In this document: piece by piece, positions 1-6,098 of the stretch
How positions within the stretch are numbered: the first letter of the stretch is position 1
Layout: each line of letters opens with the position of its first letter
Source: Pseudomonadota bacterium
GTDB lineage: Bacteria > Pseudomonadota > Alphaproteobacteria > Caulobacterales > Caulobacteraceae
Length of the DNA stretch: 6,426 nt
Assembly: GCA_023445955.1 (NCBI GenBank)
Contig: JAEXJH010000149.1
Span: forward strand, 1 to 6,426
Direction: 5' to 3'
Program-made: the position numbers and the translations under genes
Notes under the pieces: generated by a model
The model's input: the letters and a program-made list of their open reading frames with translations, nothing else
Told to the model about the DNA's origin: nothing
Databases searched by the model: none

Positions 1-110
1 CATGTGAGCCCTGCGCTCTCGCCCGAGATTTCCTTCGCCTTCCGGGCCAGAAGGGGAAACTTTGGAAAACTCTGGAAACGGATGTCCACGCCCGTCAACG
101 CCCGGGAAAA
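1..110. other. Non-coding left edge with three phased GGAAAC repeats
   Basis: I see no gene in these 110 bases. GGAAAC, GGAAAAC and GGAAAC occur at 55-60, 64-70 and 74-79, about 10 bases apart. A TTGACGG (-35-like) lies on the minus strand at 92-98, with no convincing -10 after it. At 1-3 the minus strand has ATG preceded by AGGGCTCAC, which could be the start of the next gene to the left, but only the start codon is inside the window. Together this could be the promoter region of that unseen gene. Confidence 0.3.
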
Positions 111-187
111 TGGCGCGCCCTGCTGGATTCGAACCAGCGACCGCTCGCTTAGAAGGCGAGTGCTCTATCCAGCTGAGCTAAGGGCGC
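111..187 (-). tRNA. tRNA-Arg (anticodon UCU)
   Basis: The 77-base minus-strand cloverleaf has acceptor GCGCCCT/AGGGCGC, D arm GCTC-AGCTGGATA-GAGC, anticodon stem CTCGC/GCGAG around loop CTTCTAA (anticodon TCT, reading AGA and AGG), T arm GCTGG-TTCGAAT-CCAGC, discriminator G and an encoded CCA at 111-113. AGA and AGG are rare codons in GC-rich genomes. It starts 25 bases after the complex I gene, with no promoter visible in that gap, so it is probably cotranscribed from the tRNA-Pro promoter. A TTTT run follows directly after CCA on the minus strand, without a clear extra hairpin. Confidence 0.97.
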
Positions 188-212
188 GCTCTGGCCGGCC
201 GTCGCGACAGCC

Positions 213-518
213 CTAGTGGGTCCAGGGCTGCTTGCGGTTGGCGGCGAAGTTGTCGGCGTAGGCCTTGATGATCCGCTTGGGGGTCTTCGGCTCGAACAGC
301 TGGAACGAGATCTCGTGACGCTGGGCGTAGGCCACGGCTTCGTCGCGGGTCTCGAAGGTCAGGCGGACCTGGCCATTCATGTCGCTGGACGTGGTCCAGC
401 CCATCAGCGGGTCGGGCTTGCGGGCCGAGGCCGGTTCGAACTCCAGCACCCAGTCCTTGGTCTTGGCCTTGCCGGACTGCATGGCGTTCTTGGCGGGGCG
501 ATAGATGCGGGCCAGCAT
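213..518 (-). CDS. NDUFS4-type NADH dehydrogenase (complex I) accessory subunit
   Basis: This 101-residue protein belongs to the ETC complex I subunit family, the bacterial counterpart of the mitochondrial 18-kDa NDUFS4 subunit. Visible signatures are ARIYRPAKNAMQSGKAKT (3-20), WVLEFEP (23-29), GWTTSSDMNGQVRLTF (40-55), EAVAYAQRHEI (60-70) and the terminal KAYADNF (85-91). It should sit on the cytoplasmic peripheral arm of complex I and help stabilise the electron-input module; it carries no cofactor. The ATG at 518 has GGAGAGG about five bases upstream, so the start is well supported. The stop is TAG. It is not next to nuo genes but between tRNA-Pro (26 bases before its start) and tRNA-Arg (25 bases after its stop), so its mRNA ends are probably set by tRNA processing. 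There is no signal peptide or membrane segment, as expected for this soluble subunit. Confidence 0.92.
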   Translation of the reverse strand: MLARIYRPAKNAMQSGKAKTKDWVLEFEPASARKPDPLMGWTTSSDMNGQVRLTFETRDEAVAYAQRHEISFQLFEPKTPKRIIKAYADNFAANRKQPWTH

Positions 519-544
519 GGACCTCTCCCAAAAAGCCTTACCGA

Positions 545-621
545 TGGTCGGAGCGGCAGGATTTGAACCTGCGACCCTCTGCTCCCAAAACAGATGCGCT
601 ACCAGGCTGCGCTACGCTCCG
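545..621 (-). tRNA. tRNA-Pro (anticodon UGG)
   Basis: The 77-base minus-strand cloverleaf has acceptor CGGAGCG/CGCTCCG, D arm GCGC...GCGC, an anticodon stem TCTGT/GCAGA (one wobble pair) around loop TTTGGGA (anticodon TGG, reading CCA and other Pro codons), T arm GCAGG-TTCAAAT-CCTGC, discriminator A and an encoded CCA at 545-547. The start codon of the complex I gene lies 26 bases beyond the CCA, so both are probably made as one transcript and separated by tRNA 3' processing. Confidence 0.97.
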
Positions 622-639
622 AAACATCGGCAGGCGCGT

Positions 640-668
640 GCTCTACAGGGGTTCGAAGCGCGGATCAA
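640..668 (-). promoter_or_regulatory. Promoter of tRNA-Pro
   Basis: On the minus strand, TTGATC (663-668) is followed after exactly 17 bases by TAGAGC (640-645), 18 bases before the mature tRNA-Pro 5' end. The -35 lies inside a perfect inverted repeat, CGGATC-AAC-GATCCG (661-675). The layout matches the tRNA-Glu promoter in this window (17-base spacer, similar distance to the tRNA). The -10 is a poor match to consensus, so the call is moderate. It would also drive the complex I gene and tRNA-Arg downstream. Confidence 0.45.
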
Positions 669-686
669 CGATCCGAACGCCGCAAT

Positions 687-1154
687 TCACCCCTTCGGGA
701 AGATTCGATGCAGGACGCGGTCGCCCGGCAGGATGCCCAGCTGCGCCGCGCGGCCGCCGGCCAGCTCCAGCACGCCCAGAATGAAGCCGCCGGACGACAG
801 CGGCGTCTCGTCCAACGGGCGGGCGTTGCGGGCGATCGACAGGATCTTGCCGTTCGGCAGGATGTAGATGATGTCGAGCGGAATCAGCGTGTTCCGCATC
901 CAGTACGACACGCGCGTCGGCTGCTTGTAGGTGAAGAGCATCCCCCGGTCGGGCGCCAGGCTCTTGCGGAACATCAGGCCCCGCTCCTGCTCGGCCTTGG
1001 TGGCGGCGATCTCGACCTGGAAGCGCTGGCGGCCGCGCATGGTGACGATCTCAACCGTCTCCAGCTTCGGCGCGGCCAGGACCGAACTGGACGCGCCAAG
1101 GCCCAGGCCCAGTCCGGCCAGCAAGGCCCGCCTGTCGATCATTCGTTCCGCCAC
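687..1154 (-). CDS. Exported DUF192 family protein
   Basis: This 155-residue protein belongs to the DUF192 family, whose biochemical function is not established. Family motifs are ERGLMFR (57-63), GMLF (71-74), WMRNTLIPLDIIYI (85-98) and VLELAGG...LGILPGDRV (128-147). The N-terminus has DRRALLAG (7-14), a hydrophobic Leu/Gly run and an AA-P junction near residue 28, so it is probably exported to the periplasm. The two arginines suggest the Tat route, but the motif is not ideal and Sec is possible. I chose the GTG at 1154 because GAGG lies six bases upstream; an ATG at 1142 would shorten it by four residues and has a weaker ribosome site. It lies 75 bases after cspD on the same strand and may share its mRNA, linked by a leader with alternative hairpins. 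The stop is TGA. Confidence 0.88.
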   Translation of the reverse strand: MAERMIDRRALLAGLGLGLGASSSVLAAPKLETVEIVTMRGRQRFQVEIAATKAEQERGLMFRKSLAPDRGMLFTYKQPTRVSYWMRNTLIPLDIIYILPNGKILSIARNARPLDETPLSSGGFILGVLELAGGRAAQLGILPGDRVLHRIFPKG

Positions 1155-1157
1155 GCG

Positions 1158-1218
1158 CCACCTCGGTGAAAGCCAATCTCGGCTGAGACTAGCTTCACCT
1201 CGGAGATGGTGAAAGCCA
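1158..1218 (-). promoter_or_regulatory. Leader with alternative hairpins between cspD and DUF192
   Basis: On the minus strand, TGGCTTTCACC occurs twice (1208-1218 and 1165-1175). A complementary GGTGAAGC (1192-1199) lies between them. GGTGAA can pair with the first copy (loop of 8) or, with two extra pairs across a bulge, with the second copy. The second fold encloses a TCTC-AGCC-GAGA stem (1177-1188). Both cannot form at once. CCGAGGTG is also duplicated (1196-1203 and 1159-1166), and the second copy carries the likely ribosome site of DUF192. No U run follows, so translational control or coincidence is more likely than termination. Confidence 0.4.
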
Positions 1219-1229
1219 GACGGGAAAAG

Positions 1230-1820
1230 TCAGGCGTCGCCGGCGGTGATTTCCGCGACCACCAGGCCCTTGGGACCCCGCGCGAACCGCACCAGGACGT
1301 CGTCGCCTGGCTGCAGGTCCTCCAGCCCGCCCCGGCGGAGCGTCTCGATATGCACGAAGATGTCGCCCGGCTCGGCGTCACGGATGACGAAGCCATAGCC
1401 CTTGGTGCGGTTGAACCACTTGACCTTGGCGTGCTCGGCCGGCCCTTCGGGCTCCAGGGCGTGACGCCCGTGGCCTTCCCGCATCGGATCGCGGCGCGGC
1501 GGCCCATCGGCGAACGTGCGCCTCTGGCGCTCAAGCGGCGCGGGCGCGGAGCTTTCGTCGAGATCGACGACCTCGCACACCTGCCAGCCCTTGGGCCTTC
1601 GCACCACGTCGCACACGATAACCGCCCCCTCCATGGCGGTTTCGCGGCCGCAGTTACGCAGCGATGTTACATGCAGAAGTACGTCCTTGAGCCCGGTCTG
1701 GCCCGGATCATCCGGTACGATGAACCCGTAACCCTTACCGGCGTCGAACCACTTCACCTTGCCGCTGATGCGCACGAACTCTTCGTGCGCCGCAGCGTCC
1801 TCAAAATCGAAACCAGACAT
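1230..1820 (-). CDS. cspD: Two-domain cold-shock protein (CspD type)
   Basis: This 196-residue cytoplasmic nucleic-acid-binding protein has two cold-shock domains. Domain 1 (about 19-87) begins [15 protein letters not shown], with RNP1 KGYGFI at 29-34 and an RNP2 that reads DVLLHV (46-51), lacking the usual aromatic residue. Domain 2 (about 131-192) has [18 protein letters not shown]1 at 140-145 and a standard RNP2 DIFVHI (153-158). A charged, Pro- and Arg-rich linker (about 88-130) joins them. Double-domain proteins of this kind are the Caulobacter CspC/CspD type, thought to act as RNA chaperones in stationary phase. I favour cspD because of remembered gene order and the RegR-like box upstream. 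The ATG at 1820 has GAGG six bases upstream; a TTG at 1859 would add 13 unrelated residues. DUF192 follows after 75 bases. The stop is TGA. Confidence 0.9.
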   Translation of the reverse strand: MSGFDFEDAAAHEEFVRISGKVKWFDAGKGYGFIVPDDPGQTGLKDVLLHVTSLRNCGRETAMEGAVIVCDVVRRPKGWQVCEVVDLDESSAPAPLERQRRTFADGPPRRDPMREGHGRHALEPEGPAEHAKVKWFNRTKGYGFVIRDAEPGDIFVHIETLRRGGLEDLQPGDDVLVRFARGPKGLVVAEITAGDA

Positions 1821-1865
1821 CCCACCCCTCTGGCTTGCCCAATCAGCCCATCGGAGCAAGCACTA

Positions 1866-1882
1866 CGAGAACAGTGTTCTCG
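1866..1882. promoter_or_regulatory. Perfect 17-bp palindrome at the cspD promoter (putative operator)
   Basis: CGAGAACA-G-TGTTCTCG has two perfect 8-base arms around one central base, 46-62 bases upstream of the cspD ATG. A one-base loop cannot form an RNA hairpin, so it looks like a site for a dimeric DNA-binding protein. It covers the place where a -10 would fall after TTGACGG at 1894-1900, which suggests a repressor or a core-promoter regulator. It is not the alphaproteobacterial LexA site (GTTC-N7-GTTC). Confidence 0.55.
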
Positions 1883-1894
1883 CGTAACGGGAAC

Positions 1895-1917
1895 CGTCAA
1901 TGACGAAATCACGTCAA
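1895..1917 (-). promoter_or_regulatory. Candidate cspD promoter -35 region with inverted repeat
   Basis: Two TTGACG hexamers occur on the minus strand, at 1912-1917 and 1895-1900. The second continues as TTGACGG, the remembered Caulobacter housekeeping -35 (TTGACGS). TGACG-N6-CGTCA (1901-1916) forms an inverted repeat between them. No good -10 follows at normal spacing: 15-18 bases on lies the 17-bp palindrome. A weak or activator-dependent promoter is therefore likely, which fits a growth-phase-regulated gene. Confidence 0.4.
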
Positions 1918-1938
1918 AACCCCAGGCGGGGGCGATCC

Positions 1939-1953
1939 GCGACATTTCGTCGC
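1939..1953. promoter_or_regulatory. RegR/ActR-family binding box upstream of cspD
   Basis: The 15-base sequence GCGACATTTCGTCGC matches every fixed position of the Bradyrhizobium RegR box as I remember it (GNGRCRTTNNGNCGC). It is also an inverted repeat, GCGAC-N5-GTCGC. It lies 119-133 bases upstream of the chosen cspD start codon. In Caulobacter, SpdR is the response regulator of this family and is reported to activate cspD in stationary phase. The position fits an upstream activator site. The match is seen directly; the binding protein is inferred. Confidence 0.65.
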
Positions 1954-1972
1954 AGAAACAACACAGAAACAA
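1953..1972. repeat. Phased 9-bp direct repeat CAGAAACAA
   Basis: CAGAAACAA occurs at 1953-1961 and again at 1964-1972, an 11-base period or about one helical turn. It lies between the tRNA-Glu 3' end and the RegR-like box and shares base 1953 with that box. As RNA from the minus strand it gives a U-rich stretch with two UUGUUUCUG units, which might also be where the tRNA-Glu transcript ends. A protein-binding role is only suggested by the phasing. Confidence 0.4.
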
Positions 1973-1992
1973 TCCTGAAATACAGCCGAAGG

Positions 1993-2067
1993 TGGCAGTC
2001 CCTAGGGGAGTCGAACCCCTCTCTCCAGATTGAAAATCTGGCGTCCTAACCGATAGACGAAGGGACC
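1993..2067 (-). tRNA. tRNA-Glu (anticodon UUC)
   Basis: The 75-base minus-strand cloverleaf has an acceptor GGTCCCT/AGGGACT, a D arm GTC...GAC, an anticodon stem CCAGA/TCTGG around loop TTTTCAA (anticodon TTC, reading GAA and GAG), a T arm AGGGG-TTCGACT-CCCCT, discriminator G and an encoded CCA at 1993-1995. The first acceptor pair is a G-U wobble (G1 against U72). It charges with glutamate and also supplies Glu-tRNA for haem synthesis through the C5 route in bacteria that use that route; alphaproteobacteria mostly use the ALA synthase route instead. It has its own promoter upstream. Confidence 0.97.
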
Positions 2068-2089
2068 AGCGGCCCCGCGAGGAAGCGGG

Positions 2090-2118
2090 TGTATAGCCGC
2101 GACCTCTGGGGTGCGCAA
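2090..2118 (-). promoter_or_regulatory. Promoter of tRNA-Glu
   Basis: On the minus strand, TTGCGC (2113-2118) is followed after exactly 17 bases by TATACA (2090-2095), preceded by GC so that it reads GCTATACA. This resembles the Caulobacter housekeeping -10 (remembered as GCTANAWC). A start about seven bases beyond the -10 would give a leader of roughly 15 bases before the mature tRNA 5' end at 2067. The element lies in the 102-base gap after recJ, so the tRNA need not depend on recJ transcription. Confidence 0.6.
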
Positions 2119-2152
2119 GCGGGCGAAAGTCATTTTTTCAGTCCGCCCACAT

Positions 2153-2168
2153 CCCCTGCGGCAAGGGG
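2153..2168 (-). other. Small hairpin at the recJ 3' end
   Basis: A 5-bp GC-rich stem with a 6-base loop (CCCCT-TGCCGC-AGGGG on the minus strand) begins one base after the recJ TAA. No U run follows it on the transcribed strand. The six-T tract at 2132-2137 is on the plus strand, so it reads as A in the recJ transcript. It may stabilise the 3' end or assist termination, but I do not call it an intrinsic terminator. Confidence 0.3.
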
Positions 2169-2169
2169 C

Positions 2170-3990
2170 TTAGTCGGCGTAGCGAGCCCGGGGGTCGTGA
2201 GCGTCCTCGATCTCCAGCTGGACCCCGTTGCGGCCCATGTAATCGTCCGGCTTCAGCTTGCCCACGACGTCCAGCGCGCCGCCGCCGGCCAGCAGGCGCT
2301 GGCCCAGCGGCGTCTCGGCGCTGCGCCAGCTGATCGCCTTGATGCGGTCGCCCGTCGGACCGACCAAGTCCATGCGCACGTGACCGCCCTTCAGGGCCGA
2401 GACGCGCTCGGGCCGAACTTGGGTCAAGGCGAACATGGGCTCGGGATTGCCGGGACCGAACGGCGCCAAGCGCTGGAAGTTGTCGAGCAGCGCCCGATTC
2501 GCCGCGCGGGGCTGGACCAGGGCGTCGATCTCGACCGATTCGACGCCCACCGCCTCCATCTCGCCGGCCAGTCGTTCCTCCAGGAAGGCGCGGAACTCGG
2601 GAATCATCTCGGGGCGAATCGACAGGCCCGCCGCCATGGCGTGGCCGCCGCCGGCCATCAGCAGGCCGGCCTCGAAGGCGGCCTGGATGGCGCGCCCCAG
2701 GTTCACGCCTGGCTGCGAGCGGCCCGAGCCCTTGCCGACATTGGCGGCGCGGTCGACGCCGATCACCACCACCGGCTTGCGATAGCGCTCGCGCAGACGC
2801 CCGGCGACGATGCCGATGACGCCCGGGTGCCAGCCGTCCCCGGCCACCACGATGACCGGAGCGTCGGGATTGAAGTTGCTGCCCCGCTCCAGCAGGCCCG
2901 CGGCCTCCTCGACCACCGCAGCCTCGACGGCCTTGCGCTCGGTGTTGAGGCCGTCCAGCTCCTCGGCCAGGGCGGCGGCTTCCAGCGGATCGTCGGTCGA
3001 CAGTAACATGGCGCCGAGATCCGAGCGGCCGATCCGACCGCCGGCGTTGATGCGCGGGCCCAGGATGAAACCGGCATGGAAGACCGACGGCTCGCCTGAG
3101 CCCTTGCCGACCTCGAACAGCGCCTTCAGCCCCGGATTGGCCCAGGCGCCCATGGTCTTCAGGCCCAGCGCCGTCAAGGCGCGGTTGAAGCCGACCAGCT
3201 GGGTGACGTCGCAGACCTCGCCGAGGGCCACGAGGTCCAGCCACTGGCGCAGGTCCGGCTGCGGGCGCTCGTCGGTGAACAGGCCGCGCTTGCGGGCCTC
3301 GCGGTTCAGGGCGGCCAGCAGAACGAAGGTGACCCCGGCGGCAGCCAAGACCCCCTGCCCGCTCTGGCAGCCGGGACGGTTGGGGTTGACCACGGCGGCG
3401 GCGGCCGGCGGGTCTTCGCGCATCAGGTGGTGGTCGATGACCACGACCTCCAGGCCGATCTCGCCGGCGCTGGCGATCGCGTCATAGGCCGCCGCGCCGC
3501 AGTCCAGGGTCACGACCAGCTCGGCCCCACCGTCGCGGATGGTCTTGAAGGCCGCGGGGCTGGGGCCATAGCCCTCGGTCAGGCGGTCGGGAATGTAGAT
3601 CGGCAGTTCGACGCCCATATAGCGGAACCAGCGAACCAGCTGGGCGGCGCTGGTGGCCCCGTCGACGTCATAGTCGGCGAAGACCATGGTCGGCCGTCCC
3701 TGCTCCAGGGCGTCGATCAGGATCTCGGCGGCCCGGTCCATGTCCGTGAAGCTCGACGGATCTGGGAACAGCGCCTTCAGGGTCGGGCGCAGATAGTGCT
3801 CAGCCTGCTCCAGGCTGACACCGCGCGAGGCCAAGGCCCGCGCCAGGGGCTCGGTCAAACCGTGACGCTGCTGGATATCGCGCACCACGGCCATGTCGGC
3901 CGGCCGCTCGCGCCAGGCGCGGCCGCTCAGCGAGCGTTCGACGCCGAGGAAGGCGGTGGGGGCGAGATGAGGGACACCATCGGCAGGCAT
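2170..3990 (-). CDS. recJ: Single-stranded-DNA-specific exonuclease RecJ
   Basis: RecJ degrades single-stranded DNA 5' to 3' in recombination, mismatch and base-excision repair. The 606-residue frame from the ATG at 3990 has the full DHH phosphoesterase plan: motif I FADYDVDG (104-111), motif II TLDCGA (161-166), motif III IDHH (185-188), motif IV VALGEVCDV (254-262), GPRINAGGR (311-319), and the DHHA1-domain HPGVIGIVAGRL and GGGHAMAAG (447-455). An OB-like C-terminal part ends in ARYAD. The metal-binding aspartates and histidines are all present. The start is uncertain: an ATG at 4026 would add 12 residues (618 total). Neither start has a clear ribosome site. I prefer 3990 because family similarity begins about a dozen residues later and the added codons fit the GC-rich usage poorly. 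The gene follows fbp by 67 bases (31 from 4026) and may be cotranscribed with it. It ends with TAA, inside a small hairpin region, ahead of tRNA-Glu. Confidence 0.95.
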   Translation of the reverse strand: MPADGVPHLAPTAFLGVERSLSGRAWRERPADMAVVRDIQQRHGLTEPLARALASRGVSLEQAEHYLRPTLKALFPDPSSFTDMDRAAEILIDALEQGRPTMVFADYDVDGATSAAQLVRWFRYMGVELPIYIPDRLTEGYGPSPAAFKTIRDGGAELVVTLDCGAAAYDAIASAGEIGLEVVVIDHHLMREDPPAAAAVVNPNRPGCQSGQGVLAAAGVTFVLLAALNREARKRGLFTDERPQPDLRQWLDLVALGEVCDVTQLVGFNRALTALGLKTMGAWANPGLKALFEVGKGSGEPSVFHAGFILGPRINAGGRIGRSDLGAMLLSTDDPLEAAALAEELDGLNTERKAVEAAVVEEAAGLLERGSNFNPDAPVIVVAGDGWHPGVIGIVAGRLRERYRKPVVVIGVDRAANVGKGSGRSQPGVNLGRAIQAAFEAGLLMAGGGHAMAAGLSIRPEMIPEFRAFLEERLAGEMEAVGVESVEIDALVQPRAANRALLDNFQRLAPFGPGNPEPMFALTQVRPERVSALKGGHVRMDLVGPTGDRIKAISWRSAETPLGQRLLAGGGALDVVGKLKPDDYMGRNGVQLEIEDAHDPRARYAD

Positions 3991-4057
3991 CGCTGGAGAG
4001 TAGCTGGTCACGTGGATTCGGACCATGCGGCGCCGAAACGACAGTCCCGGACGTGGG

Positions 4058-5035
4058 TTAGCCGGCCTGCATCTCGCTACGCACCGCCTCGACCTCGTTG
4101 GCCGAGCCCAGCACCACCGGCACGCGCTGGTGCAGCTTGGTTGGTTGCAGGTCGAGGATATCGGTCAAGCCCTCGGTCGACTTTCCGCCGGCCCGCTCGA
4201 CCAGCAGGCTCATCGGGTTGGCCTCGTACATCAGGCGCAGCTTGCCGGGCTTCTCCGGCTCGCGGGCGTCCCACGGGTACATGAAGATGCCGCCGCGCAT
4301 CAGGATGCGGTGGACGTCGGCGACCATCGAGGCCACCCAGCGCATGTTGAAGTTCTTGCCCCGGGGACCGTCCTTGCCCGCCAGGCAGCCGTCGATATAG
4401 CGGCGCACGGGCGGCGCCCAGTGGCGCTGGTTGGACATGTTGATCGCGAACTCGGCGGTGTCGGCCTTGATCGCCAGGTTCGGATGGGTCAGCAGCCACT
4501 GGCCGTCGGCGCTGAGCGTGAAGCCGTCGACCCCGCCCGACAGGGTCAGGACCAGCATGGTCTGCGGGCCATAGACAGCGTAGCCGGCCGCGACTTGGCT
4601 GCGGCCCGACTGCATGAAGTCGGCTTCCGTCGGCGCGTGGTCGGCCGGCGCGGACAGCACCGAGAAGATCGTTCCGACCGAGACGTTGACGTCGATATTG
4701 CTGGAGCCGTCCAGCGGATCGAAGGTCACCAGATAGCCGCCGACACGGCCTGTGGGCTCGACCTCTTCCAGCTCTTCCGAGGCCAGGCCCGCGACCGCGG
4801 CGCAGCCCTTCAGGGCGTCGCTCAGCATGTCGTTGGTGATGACGTCGAGCTTCTTCTGCTCTTCATCCTGGACATTGGTGCTGCCGGCCGCGCCCAGGCT
4901 GCCCGACAACGCGCCGCTGGCGACGACGCGGCTGATCTGCGCGCACGTGGCGGCGATCGTCTGGACGACGTCCTTGAGGGCGGCGTCGGCCGGCTCGGCC
5001 GCGAGCCGGGCGGCCAGGTCGACAAAGGCGGTCAT
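4058..5035 (-). CDS. fbp: Fructose-1,6-bisphosphatase class I
   Basis: This 325-residue protein is a full-length class I fructose-1,6-bisphosphatase, catalysing the same reaction as the upstream GlpX but belonging to a different sequence class. Motifs in order are [16 protein letters not shown] (54-69), the SEE metal site (86-88), the signature [11 protein letters not shown] (105-115), a YGPQTMLVL strand, the NQRHW and YIDGC substrate region, GGIFMYPWD, and the C-terminal [11 protein letters not shown] with its metal-binding Glu. All key residues I can place are present, so it should be active. The ATG at 5035 has a GAGGA ribosome site six bases upstream; the stop is TAA. It lies between glpX and recJ, whereas in many alphaproteobacteria glpX and recJ are direct neighbours (family knowledge, not checked here). 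Class I enzymes are often AMP-inhibited; whether this one is cannot be read from sequence by eye. Confidence 0.96.
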   Translation of the reverse strand: MTAFVDLAARLAAEPADAALKDVVQTIAATCAQISRVVASGALSGSLGAAGSTNVQDEEQKKLDVITNDMLSDALKGCAAVAGLASEELEEVEPTGRVGGYLVTFDPLDGSSNIDVNVSVGTIFSVLSAPADHAPTEADFMQSGRSQVAAGYAVYGPQTMLVLTLSGGVDGFTLSADGQWLLTHPNLAIKADTAEFAINMSNQRHWAPPVRRYIDGCLAGKDGPRGKNFNMRWVASMVADVHRILMRGGIFMYPWDAREPEKPGKLRLMYEANPMSLLVERAGGKSTEGLTDILDLQPTKLHQRVPVVLGSANEVEAVRSEMQAG

Positions 5036-5098
5036 CTGGTATCCTCGAAACCGAAAGCAGAACGGCCGCCTCTACAGGGCGACCGTGACAAGAAGGTC

Positions 5099-6052
<954 letters not shown>

Positions 6053-6098
6053 CCGTCTCTCCCGACCGCCCCCGGAAAAGAGCGGCCTAGTTCCCAAT

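Noticed and set aside
4..216. A 70-codon plus-strand frame at the left edge
   Set aside because: Most of it is the reverse complement of tRNA-Arg translated by chance (the WIRTSDRSLRRR type stretch is typical of such false genes).
621..660. A possible tRNA remnant: GTTCGAA and a GTGCTCTA stretch resembling part of tRNA-Arg
   Set aside because: The similarity is short, no cloverleaf can be built, and the segment is better explained as the tRNA-Pro promoter.
505..867. A plus-strand frame across tRNA-Pro and the DUF192 3' end
   Set aside because: The GFEPATLCSQ-like stretch is antisense tRNA, and the remainder overlaps a well-supported gene.
1821..1859. An upstream TTG start for cspD adding 13 residues
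   Set aside because: The added residues are not family-like, and the ATG at 1820 has a better start codon and a well-placed GAGG.
2121..2148. GGGCG...CGCCC with a six-T run as a terminator after recJ
   Set aside because: The T run is inside the loop and on the plus strand; recJ is transcribed from the other strand, where it reads as A.
4014..4018. A GATTC site (CcrM GANTC methylation motif) near the recJ start
   Set aside because: GANTC occurs several times in the window, including inside genes and tRNAs, so one copy near a start is not evidence of cell-cycle control.
5065..5083. A 6-bp hairpin between glpX and fbp as a terminator
   Set aside because: It contains a wobble pair and no U run follows, so it is too weak to call a terminator; the genes may be cotranscribed.
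6053..6097. An upstream TTG start for glpX
   Set aside because: The ATG at 6052 has a clear GGGAGAG ribosome site and matches the usual N-terminus of the family.
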